A stretch of 45,486 nt of DNA, taken from contig NZ_FTOH01000015.1 in NCBI RefSeq assembly GCF_900156675.1, positions 1-45,486 of the forward strand. The letters are read 5' to 3'. Of this stretch, positions 35,287-42,758 are shown in pieces. The DNA is from Thalassolituus maritimus. GTDB lineage: Bacteria > Pseudomonadota > Gammaproteobacteria > Pseudomonadales > Oceanobacteraceae. Below the pieces are notes generated by a model. It searched no databases and was not told the origin of the DNA. It worked only from the letters and a program-made list of their open reading frames with translations. The position numbers and the translations under genes are program-made. Position 1 is the stretch's first letter, and the number at the start of each line of letters is the position of its first letter.

Positions 35287-36399
35287 ATGACAACACATCT
35301 TCCTAGTGCCGATACACTGGAATCATTCCATAAAGACCTGGATGAAATCCGCGACGACATCATGGCCAAAGTGGGTCAGGAAGACGCGAATTACATCCGC
35401 AAAATAGTACGTATCCAACGTGGTATGGATCTTGTTGGCCGGTTGACTATGGTCGCTGGTTTTTATCACTGGATCTTCTGGGTGATCGGCGTCGTCATGC
35501 TTGGCTGCGCTAAAATTCTGAACAATATGGAAGTGGGTCACAACGTCATGCACGGTCAGTACGACTGGATGAACGATCCACATCTGAACTCACGCGAATT
35601 CGACTGGGATGCTGTTGCTGATGGCAACTCCTGGCGTCGTACTCACAACTTCGAACACCACACTTACACCAACATCATCGGTAAAGACCGCGACTTCGGC
35701 TACGACACTCTCCGTCTGAGTGATGATGTACCGTGGAAAGATCATTACCGCTTTCAGCCAATCCGACTGATTGTACTGATGCTGATGTTCGAATGGGCTG
35801 TTGCCTATCACGAACTGTTTGGTGAGCGGATTTTCATTGGTAAGCGCCACAAAGAAGGCAAGCTGCCGATTTCTCACGCCCAGCTGATTAAAGACTTCTT
35901 TACCAAGATTCGTCTGGCTGTTTTCCGTGACTACATCTTCTTCCCGGCGGTTGTCGGTCTGTTCCTCGGATGGCCAATGTTCTTCGCGATTCTTGGCGGT
36001 AACTTCGTAGCGAACCTGATCCGTAACCTGTGGGCTAATATCATTATCTTCTGTGGTCATTTCACCGAAGAAGTACACACCTTTAACGAAGAAGAGTGCG
36101 TCAATGAGAGCCGTGGTCAGTGGTACTACCGTCAGATTCTCGGTTCTTCAAACATCGAAGGCTCTAAAGTCATGCACATCATGAGCGGTCACCTGAGCCG
36201 TCAGATCGAGCATCACCTGTTCCCGGATATGCCATCTTACCGCTACATGGAAGCGGCCGAGAGAGTTCGTCAGGTATGTGCCAAGCACAATATCCCGTAC
36301 AACACAGGTACCCTGTGGGATCAGTACAAAACAGTGGTTGCGCGTGTCATCAAATACAGCCGTCCACCGAAGAAAACAGGTGAAGTGGCTAACGCCTGA
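35287..36399 (+). CDS. membrane fatty-acid (acyl-CoA type) desaturase, copy 1
   Basis: A 370-residue di-iron desaturase. His boxes: HNVMH (85-89), HNFEHH (120-125) and QIEHH in the C-terminal third (LSRQIEHHLFPDMP). Hydrophobic segments flank the first two boxes and lie near residues 170-190 and 220-260. The layout matches DesB-type delta-9 desaturases, which use the reductase encoded upstream. The exact position specificity cannot be read from sequence. The gene is in an operon with the reductase; a terminator follows. Confidence 0.9.
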   Translation: MTTHLPSADTLESFHKDLDEIRDDIMAKVGQEDANYIRKIVRIQRGMDLVGRLTMVAGFYHWIFWVIGVVMLGCAKILNNMEVGHNVMHGQYDWMNDPHLNSREFDWDAVADGNSWRRTHNFEHHTYTNIIGKDRDFGYDTLRLSDDVPWKDHYRFQPIRLIVLMLMFEWAVAYHELFGERIFIGKRHKEGKLPISHAQLIKDFFTKIRLAVFRDYIFFPAVVGLFLGWPMFFAILGGNFVANLIRNLWANIIIFCGHFTEEVHTFNEEECVNESRGQWYYRQILGSSNIEGSKVMHIMSGHLSRQIEHHLFPDMPSYRYMEAAERVRQVCAKHNIPYNTGTLWDQYKTVVARVIKYSRPPKKTGEVANA

Positions 36400-36418
36400 T
36401 ATCTGACACCTGTCTGAC

Positions 36419-36457
36419 AAAAGCGGCATCTTCCGGAAGGGATATGCCGTTTTTTTA
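36419..36457 (+). terminator. terminator after desaturase 1
   Basis: AACGGCAT-type stem: CGGCAT (36425-36429 region) pairs with ATGCCG (36444-36449) around a ttccggaa inner hairpin. A run of seven T residues follows. Confidence 0.75.
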
Positions 36458-36767
36458 TGCCTCTTACTTTTCCATGCTGAGTAAGCCCATCTCTTTGTTG
36501 AACAAAAATGTCCGACTTGGAAGTTCACCTCACTGCTCGTAAAAGGCCAGCAATCAGGCCTTTTCGGAGTACTTGGTTGCCTGAATTCAGAAGTAAGCGC
36601 GTGCAGCTGACTATTGATGAAATAGAGGAAAGGGTGACTTTCGTCGACACTGACCGCTCTCTGTATGACACTGACAACCAATGCCGTCGTGGCACGTAAA
36701 GTGCAATTCGCTGTCAGGCAATTGATTGATTGCTCAATAGCAGAATAGTCATTTCAGGAGAATTAAA
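36458..36767. other. intergenic region between the two desaturases
   Basis: No convincing gene; the 63-codon frame at 36508-36699 has no family features. A hairpin (aaaggccagcaatcaggcctttt, about 36541-36563) and short palindromes (GCAAT...ATTGC near 36718-36733; ATTGCTCAAT near 36729-36738) occur. The last lie about 30-50 bases before the next start and may be an operator. The second desaturase therefore probably has its own promoter. Confidence 0.4.
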
Positions 36768-37889
36768 GTGACGACTCAGATACCAAGTGCAGAAACGCTG
36801 GAGTCATTCAAAAACGACCTCGACCAGATCCGGGATGAGACCATGGCCAAGGTGGGTGCAGAAGACGCCCGTTACATCCGCAAAGTCGTTCGTGTGCAAC
36901 GCATACTTGATATTGGTGGCCGTGCAATCATGGTTGCAGGTTTCTACCACTGGATTTGGTTTGTTGTAGGGGCTGTCATGCTGGGTGTGGCTAAGATCCT
37001 CGATAACATGGAAATTGGTCATAACATCATGCACGGTGCCTATGACTTTATGAACGATCCACACCTGAACGGCACCACGTTCGAATGGGATAACGTGTGT
37101 GACGGTCAGTCATGGCGTCGTACGCATAACTTTGAGCATCACACCTACACCAATATCATTGGCAAAGACCGTGACTTTGGTTACGACCTGCTGCGTCTGA
37201 GTGATGACACTCCCTGGAAGCCACGCTTCAAGAATCAGTTCTTCTGGTACCTGGGTTTGTCGACTTTCTTCCAGTGGGGCGTTGCTTACCATGAGCTGAT
37301 TGGTGAGCGTGTATTCTTCGGTAAAAAGAAAGTAGACCGTGAGAGCGTTGTAACGAAGAAGCAGCTGGCTAAGGACTTCTTCTCTAAAATTCGCAAAGGT
37401 GTGTTCCGCGATTACCTGTTCTATCCGGGTGTTGTTGCTCTGTTCCTGGGCTGGCCAATGTTCTTCGGTATACTGCTGGCGAACATGGGCGCGAACCTGA
37501 TCCGTAACTTCTGGGCATCCACCATCATCTTCTGTGGTCATTTTACAGAAGATGTGCACACCTTCAGTGAAAAAGAGTGTGAGAACGAAACGCGCGGTCA
37601 GTGGTACTACCGTCAGATTCTGGGTTCCTCTAACCTTGAAGGCTCAAAGCTGCTGCATATCATGAGTGGTCACCTGAGCCGCCAGGTAGAGCACCACTTG
37701 TTCCCTGATATGCCATCGTATCGCTACAACGAAGTGGCAGAGAAGGTTCAGGAAGTCTGTCGCAAGCACAACATTCCGTATAACACAGGCTCGCTGTGGA
37801 GCCAGTACAAAACGGTGGTTGAGCGTGTATTGAAGTACAGCAAGCCAACACCAGAAGAGAAGGCGGCCTTCAAACAAGCCAGAGCCTGA
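36768..37889 (+). CDS. membrane fatty-acid (acyl-CoA type) desaturase, copy 2
   Basis: A 373-residue paralogue of the preceding desaturase, alike over its whole length: the same HNIMH, HNFEHH and QVEHH boxes and the same C-terminal PDMPSYRYNE block. It differs most between residues 155 and 215. A GTG start at 36768 is preceded by caggag and gives an N terminus matching copy 1 (MTTQIPSAETLESF). It has its own upstream region and terminator. Tandem duplication with separate control suggests different conditions (temperature or substrate) rather than simple dosage. Confidence 0.9.
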   Translation: MTTQIPSAETLESFKNDLDQIRDETMAKVGAEDARYIRKVVRVQRILDIGGRAIMVAGFYHWIWFVVGAVMLGVAKILDNMEIGHNIMHGAYDFMNDPHLNGTTFEWDNVCDGQSWRRTHNFEHHTYTNIIGKDRDFGYDLLRLSDDTPWKPRFKNQFFWYLGLSTFFQWGVAYHELIGERVFFGKKKVDRESVVTKKQLAKDFFSKIRKGVFRDYLFYPGVVALFLGWPMFFGILLANMGANLIRNFWASTIIFCGHFTEDVHTFSEKECENETRGQWYYRQILGSSNLEGSKLLHIMSGHLSRQVEHHLFPDMPSYRYNEVAEKVQEVCRKHNIPYNTGSLWSQYKTVVERVLKYSKPTPEEKAAFKQARA

Positions 37890-37899
37890 TCTCGAAGCA

Positions 37900-37931
37900 T
37901 AAAAAAGCCGCTCATTGAGCGGCTTTTTTGT
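37900..37931. terminator. bidirectional terminator between convergent genes
   Basis: AAAAAAGCCGCTC and GAGCGGCTTTTTT form a perfect hairpin with an A run on one side and a T run on the other. It can end both the desaturase 2 message and the minus-strand lipoprotein message. Confidence 0.85.
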
Positions 37932-37941
37932 TTCACTGCTT

Positions 37942-39588
37942 TTACTGTGCGTAGTACTTCGTAGGCGGTACTATCTCGTTCGCGGAAGCAGCTGCAGCGC
38001 CACCATCCCCTTCTTCTGCACTGCCGTAGCAATCGTCGCGCGTCACCCACTCTCCGACGGTTGTTAAAGCCGGCTCACCACCGCTTACAGTGATATCGAA
38101 CACATGCCAGCATTCTGAAGGCTCACCCGATGGCGGAGCGAAGACAGAAGAGTTGCTTCCGATAGTCAGCTCTACGCGCGCAGGCGAGTCCTGAATACTT
38201 CCATCACCAGAATACAGATAGACATAATAGCTATAGGTACCATCGTATGGGAAACCGCTCAGGTAAGTGATTTCAGGGCCAAAGCCGTCGGTGTCGTCAA
38301 CATCGATAAAGATACTTTCATCACCAATGACCAGGTCGTCATCTGAGTAGTACAGGTGGAATTGCCCACTTTCACTTGCGTCATCCGGCCCTTCCAGATG
38401 GGTATCCAGGTCTTCTGGTTCTTCAGACCAGCTTAGCGCTATCGAAATATCGACGGGAGAAAGCGTCAAACAATCGCTGAGTGTTTCGTCCTCTTCTGAT
38501 GAAGACAGCTCTTGAGAGCCACTGAGCAGACCGTTTCCGGAGGCCTGAATACGGAGATAAGAAGCCATACGGACAGGGATGGTAAAACTACCGAATTCGT
38601 CGGTGTACACAGAAGATGTACCCGTGTAGTCGAGGCCAGTTGCCGTAACGCGGACGTCAGCGGCAACACTGTTGTCTTCATTAACAGCACAGCCGGTCAG
38701 GTATACCGTCTCATAGACCCTGTCGGCATTCCACGTGGTGAAATGAGAAACTGTACCAACGTAAAAGAATCCGCCAGAAATTTCTGTCAGAGTGGCAGAG
38801 CCCTCTTCAATCCAATAGCCAGAGTCATCGTCATAGTAGAAAAGAGGGATGCTCTCAGGGGCATTTTCAGGGTCACCAGAGAGAGGAATACGAACGGTGG
38901 CTGTTTGACCTGAAGCCAACTGAAGTGGGTTGCCATCAGCATCTTCGAAGGTCGCATTAATTGCACCGAAACTTTCGATATTACTGATCTCCCCTGTTGT
39001 ACCATCCACAGCTTCGTATTGACCCGGCATTAACTCAGGGTCTTCACGAGGGTCGATCACGGTAAGCTCGGCATCAATGTCACCTGAGAATGCATTCCCG
39101 TCGGCATCAACGAATGCATTAGCGGGTAGTGAGATAATTGACTCACCATCGACCAGAATCTCGTTTTCTGATCCACTGCCTATCGTTACGCTCGTATGAA
39201 CGGGGATTAAAGAAACAGAAATTGTCTCTGTATCGAAGTTAAAAGTACGTCCAAATTCGGCGTAACCTTCGGCATCTGAGTAGATGGTCAGAGTGTCTGT
39301 GCCATCAGGGTAGCGCAGGGTAGCCTTACCAGTTGAGTTGGTTTCTGCCGAGAAGTATTCGTCAGAACTGTTTCCCCAGCGAACGCTGACCATGGCCTCA
39401 GTAACAGGAGAGCCTGTGTAGTAGTCCGTAGCCACAGCGGAAATAGACGGGCGGTTATCTGGAGCAGGATCTGTGATAGGGAGTGTGGGATCAGGGTCAG
39501 AACCCGAACTACTTCCACCACCGCCACCACATGAGGCAATGAGGGTAGCAGCGAATACAAGCGAGAATGAAGAGAATGTCCTGAGCAT
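37942..39588 (-). CDS. surface lipoprotein with YfaP/DUF2135-like C-terminal domain
   Basis: A 548-residue protein counted from the ATG at 39588, which follows aaggaag and gives a proper lipoprotein signal (LIASC, Cys20); a longer frame to 39633 is not needed. After the Cys comes a Gly/Ser/Asp/Pro linker. Predicted beta-sandwich domains follow, including carboxypeptidase-regulatory-like repeats near residues 45-115 and 320-370. Near residues 385-490, LSWSEEPEDLDTHLEGPD followed by DVDDTDGFGPEI is the D-L-D-x-H and D-x-x-G-x-GPE pattern of YfaP/DUF2135 proteins. It is acidic and Thr/Ser-rich. Role unknown; a cell-surface or adhesion-related function is inferred. Confidence 0.8.
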   Translation of the reverse strand: MLRTFSSFSLVFAATLIASCGGGGGSSSGSDPDPTLPITDPAPDNRPSISAVATDYYTGSPVTEAMVSVRWGNSSDEYFSAETNSTGKATLRYPDGTDTLTIYSDAEGYAEFGRTFNFDTETISVSLIPVHTSVTIGSGSENEILVDGESIISLPANAFVDADGNAFSGDIDAELTVIDPREDPELMPGQYEAVDGTTGEISNIESFGAINATFEDADGNPLQLASGQTATVRIPLSGDPENAPESIPLFYYDDDSGYWIEEGSATLTEISGGFFYVGTVSHFTTWNADRVYETVYLTGCAVNEDNSVAADVRVTATGLDYTGTSSVYTDEFGSFTIPVRMASYLRIQASGNGLLSGSQELSSSEEDETLSDCLTLSPVDISIALSWSEEPEDLDTHLEGPDDASESGQFHLYYSDDDLVIGDESIFIDVDDTDGFGPEITYLSGFPYDGTYSYYVYLYSGDGSIQDSPARVELTIGSNSSVFAPPSGEPSECWHVFDITVSGGEPALTTVGEWVTRDDCYGSAEEGDGGAAAASANEIVPPTKYYAQ

Positions 39589-39658
39589 AAAAACTTCCTT
39601 GTGGATTGTTAGATCAGGACAGAATGGAAACACGAAACATCGGTAACCACAAGCGGGG

Positions 39659-39679
39659 CAGGGGCTTTCCTAGCCCCTG
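39659..39679 (-). terminator. hairpin after the enoyl-CoA hydratase gene
   Basis: CAGGGGCT and AGCCCCTG form an eight-base perfect inverted repeat with a five-base loop, 12 bases after the stop codon. No T run follows on the minus strand, so termination is uncertain. Confidence 0.35.
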
Positions 39680-39690
39680 AACAGAGCGTA

Positions 39691-40446
39691 TTACTTGCCG
39701 CCTTTAAGAACGTGCTGAATACGCATCTGAGTTTCTGGGGTTGCCAGTAGATCAGTGAATGCGCCCATCTCTGCCTTCACTGCAATGTTCAAGCGCTCAC
39801 GATGCCCTTCAGCACGGCCCAGCGCTTTGATTGCCTTAAGTGAACCCTGGTGATTCTTTAGCAGCTCGGCAGCGGTGGTCATCGCAGTCTCAAGGGCTTT
39901 GCCATCCTCAACGGCAGCATTCAGGAGGCCCCATTTCTCAGCTTCAGCGGCAGAGAAGAAGCGACCGGTAAGCAGCAGGTCTGCCGCGTTCTTAGGACCG
40001 ATTGCTTCAGCCAGCATCACAGAAGAACCACCTTCTGCGGCAACACCAATTTTGGCAAACGGCAGGCTGTAGCGGATGCTCTTACCAGCGTAAGCCAGAT
40101 CGGCATGCAACAGCAGGTTTGCGCCGATACCGACAGCAACGCCTTCCTGCGCAAGAATCAGCGGCTTCTCTAGGCCACCCAGGGTATCGAAAATACCGGC
40201 GACACCATCGCGTACACCTTCGAGATCACCGTCGGTCAGCAGATCACGAAGATCATTGCCCGCTGTAAACTTGCCTTCTGCCCCCGTCATCACGATGACA
40301 GATACAGCATCATCGGCATCTGCTGATTGCAGCGCAGCAATGATGTCCTTATAGGTCTGAACACGAATTGCGTTCAACACCTTAGGGCGATTGATCGAAA
40401 TAATCGCGATGCGATCGTTAACCTGATACTCGATATCCTGATACAT
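39691..40446 (-). CDS. enoyl-CoA hydratase/isomerase family protein
   Basis: A 251-residue crotonase-fold enzyme. Seen: INRPKVLNAI at the N terminus, the oxyanion-hole segment GKFTAGNDLRDL and the second GVAVGIGANLLLHADLAYA. At the second catalytic position, where hydratases usually have Glu in E-G-G, the sequence is KIGVAAEGGSSVMLAEAIG, so an acidic residue is retained. The substrate is unknown; fatty-acid or related acyl-CoA breakdown is likely. It is the last ordinary chromosomal gene before the cassette array and points away from it. Confidence 0.9.
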   Translation of the reverse strand: MYQDIEYQVNDRIAIISINRPKVLNAIRVQTYKDIIAALQSADADDAVSVIVMTGAEGKFTAGNDLRDLLTDGDLEGVRDGVAGIFDTLGGLEKPLILAQEGVAVGIGANLLLHADLAYAGKSIRYSLPFAKIGVAAEGGSSVMLAEAIGPKNAADLLLTGRFFSAAEAEKWGLLNAAVEDGKALETAMTTAAELLKNHQGSLKAIKALGRAEGHRERLNIAVKAEMGAFTDLLATPETQMRIQHVLKGGK

Positions 40447-40743
40447 AAGAAACCCTGACAGAAAGACCTTAAAGAGACTGGATCATGGCAAAGGGTGCCC
40501 ACAAGAGCAATGATCAAAGATAACATCGCAATGATCGAACGTGTGGATTACGTGATGCCCTTCGAAGGCGCCTGAATGCAAAGATAGTATGGGTATCCAT
40601 ACAGTATATTTTGGAGTTATCGAATAAAACTGGCACGCTTTACATTCGCGCTTGCGCGTTTTGCCGGTGGGTAGTACGGTAAACATTAAACGAATCAAAG
40701 GCTTACAAACTTGGTTTACAAGTTTATGTGCAAGCTCTCGCCG
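40447..40743. other. junction between chromosome and cassette array
   Basis: No convincing gene. No integrase gene and no clear attI were seen. An inverted repeat AAACTTG-gttta-CAAGTTT (40707-40725) and a possible weak promoter (CTTACA at 40702-40707, TATGTG at 40725-40730, 17 bases apart) point towards the cassettes. Both are tentative. Confidence 0.4.
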
Positions 40744-40881
40744 AAATAACAGGCGTGCGCGTTTTTCTGGAAAGGGTATTTGAGTTATGGAAGATTCTTC
40801 AATGAAGTCAGTGAGTTACCCTGGAAAGCTCGAAAGAGTGTTCCAGGATAAACGCGCACGCACACTAACAAGCTGTTATGC
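40744..40881 (+). repeat. attC-like site 0 (long, partly degenerate)
   Basis: The 3' end has a good L'-R' pair: ACACTAAC (40862-40869) and GTTATGC (40875-40881). The arms gcgtgcgcgtttttctggaa (about 40753-40772) and ttccaggataaacgcgcacg (about 40841-40860) are inverted repeats over about 20 bases, so the bottom strand would fold as an attC. On the left AAATAAC is the R'' candidate, but a clear L'' is missing. At 138 bases it is about as long as the Vibrio VCR sites. It marks the left edge of the array. Confidence 0.55.
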
Positions 40882-40900
40882 GTACTCGTAGGCTGTATCC

Positions 40901-41233
40901 ATGTTGAGTAAGATCTTGATTTACATTATTTCAGCAGCGTGCTTAATTGCGTTGACTTACTGGATATATCTGTACATAACCGACGCTCCAAAAGTAGTGA
41001 GCGTTGAGCGCGGAGTAATAAGCTCACACCGTGGCGAATCAACATTTGTTGAGTTAGAAAGTGGTGCAATAATCGAAACACCGATTTATGAGAGTCAGCA
41101 AGGTTCTGAAGTGCTTGTTGTTGTGAAATCGGGTAGGAGAACGGGTAACATCTCATACCTAATATCTAAGCCTTCAAAGATCTTGATAGCAGTAGACGCT
41201 GACAGTTTCGATGAAGACGGCAATTGGAAGTAG
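40901..41233 (+). CDS. cassette protein of unknown function, membrane-anchored
   Basis: A 110-residue protein with one N-terminal membrane segment (residues about 5-27, LIYIISAACLIALTYWIYLY) and a soluble domain of about 80 residues, predicted beta-rich with alternating Ile/Val. I do not recognise the family. It is the first cassette, between attC site 0 and attC site A; its stop codon lies directly before the R'' core of site A, the usual compact cassette layout. Confidence 0.7.
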   Translation: MLSKILIYIISAACLIALTYWIYLYITDAPKVVSVERGVISSHRGESTFVELESGAIIETPIYESQQGSEVLVVVKSGRRTGNISYLISKPSKILIAVDADSFDEDGNWK

Positions 41234-41234
41234 C

Positions 41235-41346
41235 GCATAACAAGGCCAGTAACAGCGAGCAATTTTTCCGTCGCTTTTTCGTGGCGGGCGCTACGCTGCC
41301 ACAAAAAATCCACTCCAAAATTGCCGCGTTCTGGCGGCGTTATAAG
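41235..41346 (+). repeat. attC site A
   Basis: R'' GCATAAC (41235-41241) and R' GTTATAA (41339-41345) bound a 112-base imperfect palindrome. ggccagtaacagcgagcaat near 41243-41262 pairs with the region attgccgcgttctggc near 41320-41335. This is the recombination site of the first cassette. Confidence 0.85.
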
Positions 41347-41359
41347 GCATAGTCGAAGA

Positions 41360-41908
41360 ATGTTGAAAACGGATAGATTACTGCTTCGTCAATGGACAGA
41401 GGATGACTTTCTTCCTTTTGCTGAAATGTGCAGTGATAAAGAGGTAATGGAGTATTTTCCTAAGCTCCAGACTAAAGAAGAAAGCTACGAAATGGGGATA
41501 AAGATCTTATCCCTTATACATGATCGTGGTTGGGGATTTTGGGCCGTCGAAATACCTGACCAGCATAAATTCATTGGCTTTGTTGGTTTGCATACTCCAA
41601 CAGACAAAATGCCGTTTTCGCCTTGTGTAGAAATTGGCTGGCGATTGTCAAAGGAGCACTGGGGTAAAGGGTATGCAACCGAAGCAGCCAAAGAAGCCTT
41701 AAAATTTGCATTCACTCAGCTAAATCTAAATGAGGTTGTCTCATTTACAACGCTCTCCAATGAACGTTCTAAATCAGTCATGCAAAAGATTGGCATGCAA
41801 AACAGTAATGAAAATTTTATGCACCCCGATATTGAAGTATCACACCCTCAATGTGAGCACGTTCTGTACAAAATCAATAAATCAGACTGGCAGCAAAATG
41901 CCTTATAA
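41360..41908 (+). CDS. GNAT acetyltransferase, RimJ/RimL type (cassette)
   Basis: A 182-residue acetyltransferase counted from the ATG at 41360 (MLKTDRLLLRQW); the frame is open to 41321 but that part lies in attC site A. The RimJ/RimL hallmarks are TDRLLLRQWTEDD at the N terminus, FIGFVGL, and the acetyl-CoA segment WRLSKEHWGKGYATEAAKEA. Substrates of cassette-borne members are usually unknown; small molecules or protein N termini are possible. Second cassette. Confidence 0.88.
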   Translation: MLKTDRLLLRQWTEDDFLPFAEMCSDKEVMEYFPKLQTKEESYEMGIKILSLIHDRGWGFWAVEIPDQHKFIGFVGLHTPTDKMPFSPCVEIGWRLSKEHWGKGYATEAAKEALKFAFTQLNLNEVVSFTTLSNERSKSVMQKIGMQNSNENFMHPDIEVSHPQCEHVLYKINKSDWQQNAL

Positions 41909-41997
41909 CAAGTTGCTCAAATTCGTTCCGGGCGCAAAAAGCGCGCCCTCCACCGGACAGCCTACGCTACGCTTTGGCTGCCGTTTAGCAAGGCGTT
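41903..41997 (+). repeat. attC site B, interrupted by an insertion sequence
   Basis: R'' TTATAAC (41903-41909) overlaps the stop codon of the acetyltransferase gene. The palindrome runs to ggcGTT (41992-41997), where the insertion sequence begins. Beyond the insertion the sequence continues GTTAGCT (43788-43794). Joining the two sides over one GTT restores a normal R' core, GTTAGCT. Confidence 0.8.
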
Positions 41998-42068
41998 GAG
42001 GCTGTAGAAAAACTCTGAAAAACAGACGTTTTTTGATAAAATAGACCTCTGATTTTCGGAGGTCTTAA

Positions 42069-42758
42069 ATGCCCAACTTTAAAAAGTACGACTACGATCA
42101 AACCGCAATGGTGGTCGTTAACTTTCTTGAACAACTTCAGCCAGGCACCTTCGAATTTACTCTTCATCAGCTGATTGAAGGTCATATCGATTTATCTGTC
42201 TTCTATGAAAAATACCAAAACGATCAGGGTGGTCGCTCTGCTTACGACCCTGCCATTTTATTGAAAATAATATTGTTCGCGTACTCTAAGGGCATCACCT
42301 CAAGCCGTGAAATTCAGTGGCAATGCGAGAATAATATTATTTTTAAAGCGCTGTCATGCGACTCTGTCCCTCACTTCACCAGTATTGCAAGTTTCGTTAG
42401 CAGCTATCCCGATGCTATCGAATCTGTATTCGAACAAATACTGCTGGTCTGCTCTGAACAAGGCCTTCTCGGTAATGAACTGATCGCCATTGATGGCTGC
42501 AAAATGCGATCAAACGCGTCGAAAGAACACTCTGGAACCTTGTCTGAATTATCTGAGAAACGTCAGAAGATACGTGCTCAAATTAAGCACTGTATGAAGG
42601 AGCATAAAAAACTCGATAAGCGCAAGCCTCGGGAACGAGAGCGAAAAGAACAGCTCGAACAATCAATCGATACGTTATCAAAGCATTACGAGAAAGTTGA
42701 TCAATTCCTAAAGACGCAACCCCAAGGATGGGGCAAGGAAAACGACCCAAAGAAGTAA
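42069..42758 (+). CDS. IS1182-like transposase, N-terminal part
   Basis: 229 residues: the DUF772-type helical N-terminal domain (YDPAILLKIILFAYSKGI), then the first catalytic Asp in IAIDGCKMRSNASKE, then a charged coiled coil (about 155-215). It stops at 42756-42758, shortly before the rest of the catalytic domain. The next frame (-1) continues the family sequence without loss. The overlap contains a C CCA AAG heptamer. Alone this part lacks two of the three catalytic residues. Confidence 0.85.
   Translation: MPNFKKYDYDQTAMVVVNFLEQLQPGTFEFTLHQLIEGHIDLSVFYEKYQNDQGGRSAYDPAILLKIILFAYSKGITSSREIQWQCENNIIFKALSCDSVPHFTSIASFVSSYPDAIESVFEQILLVCSEQGLLGNELIAIDGCKMRSNASKEHSGTLSELSEKRQKIRAQIKHCMKEHKKLDKRKPRERERKEQLEQSIDTLSKHYEKVDQFLKTQPQGWGKENDPKK

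Noticed and set aside
36508-36699. Small gene between the two desaturases (63 codons)
   Set aside because: No conserved features or ribosome-binding site; it overlaps hairpins and likely control sequence.
40447-40743. Integron integrase gene or attI site
   Set aside because: No tyrosine-recombinase-like frame in either strand here or elsewhere in the window. The 71-codon minus-strand frame at 40483-40698 has no integrase motif.
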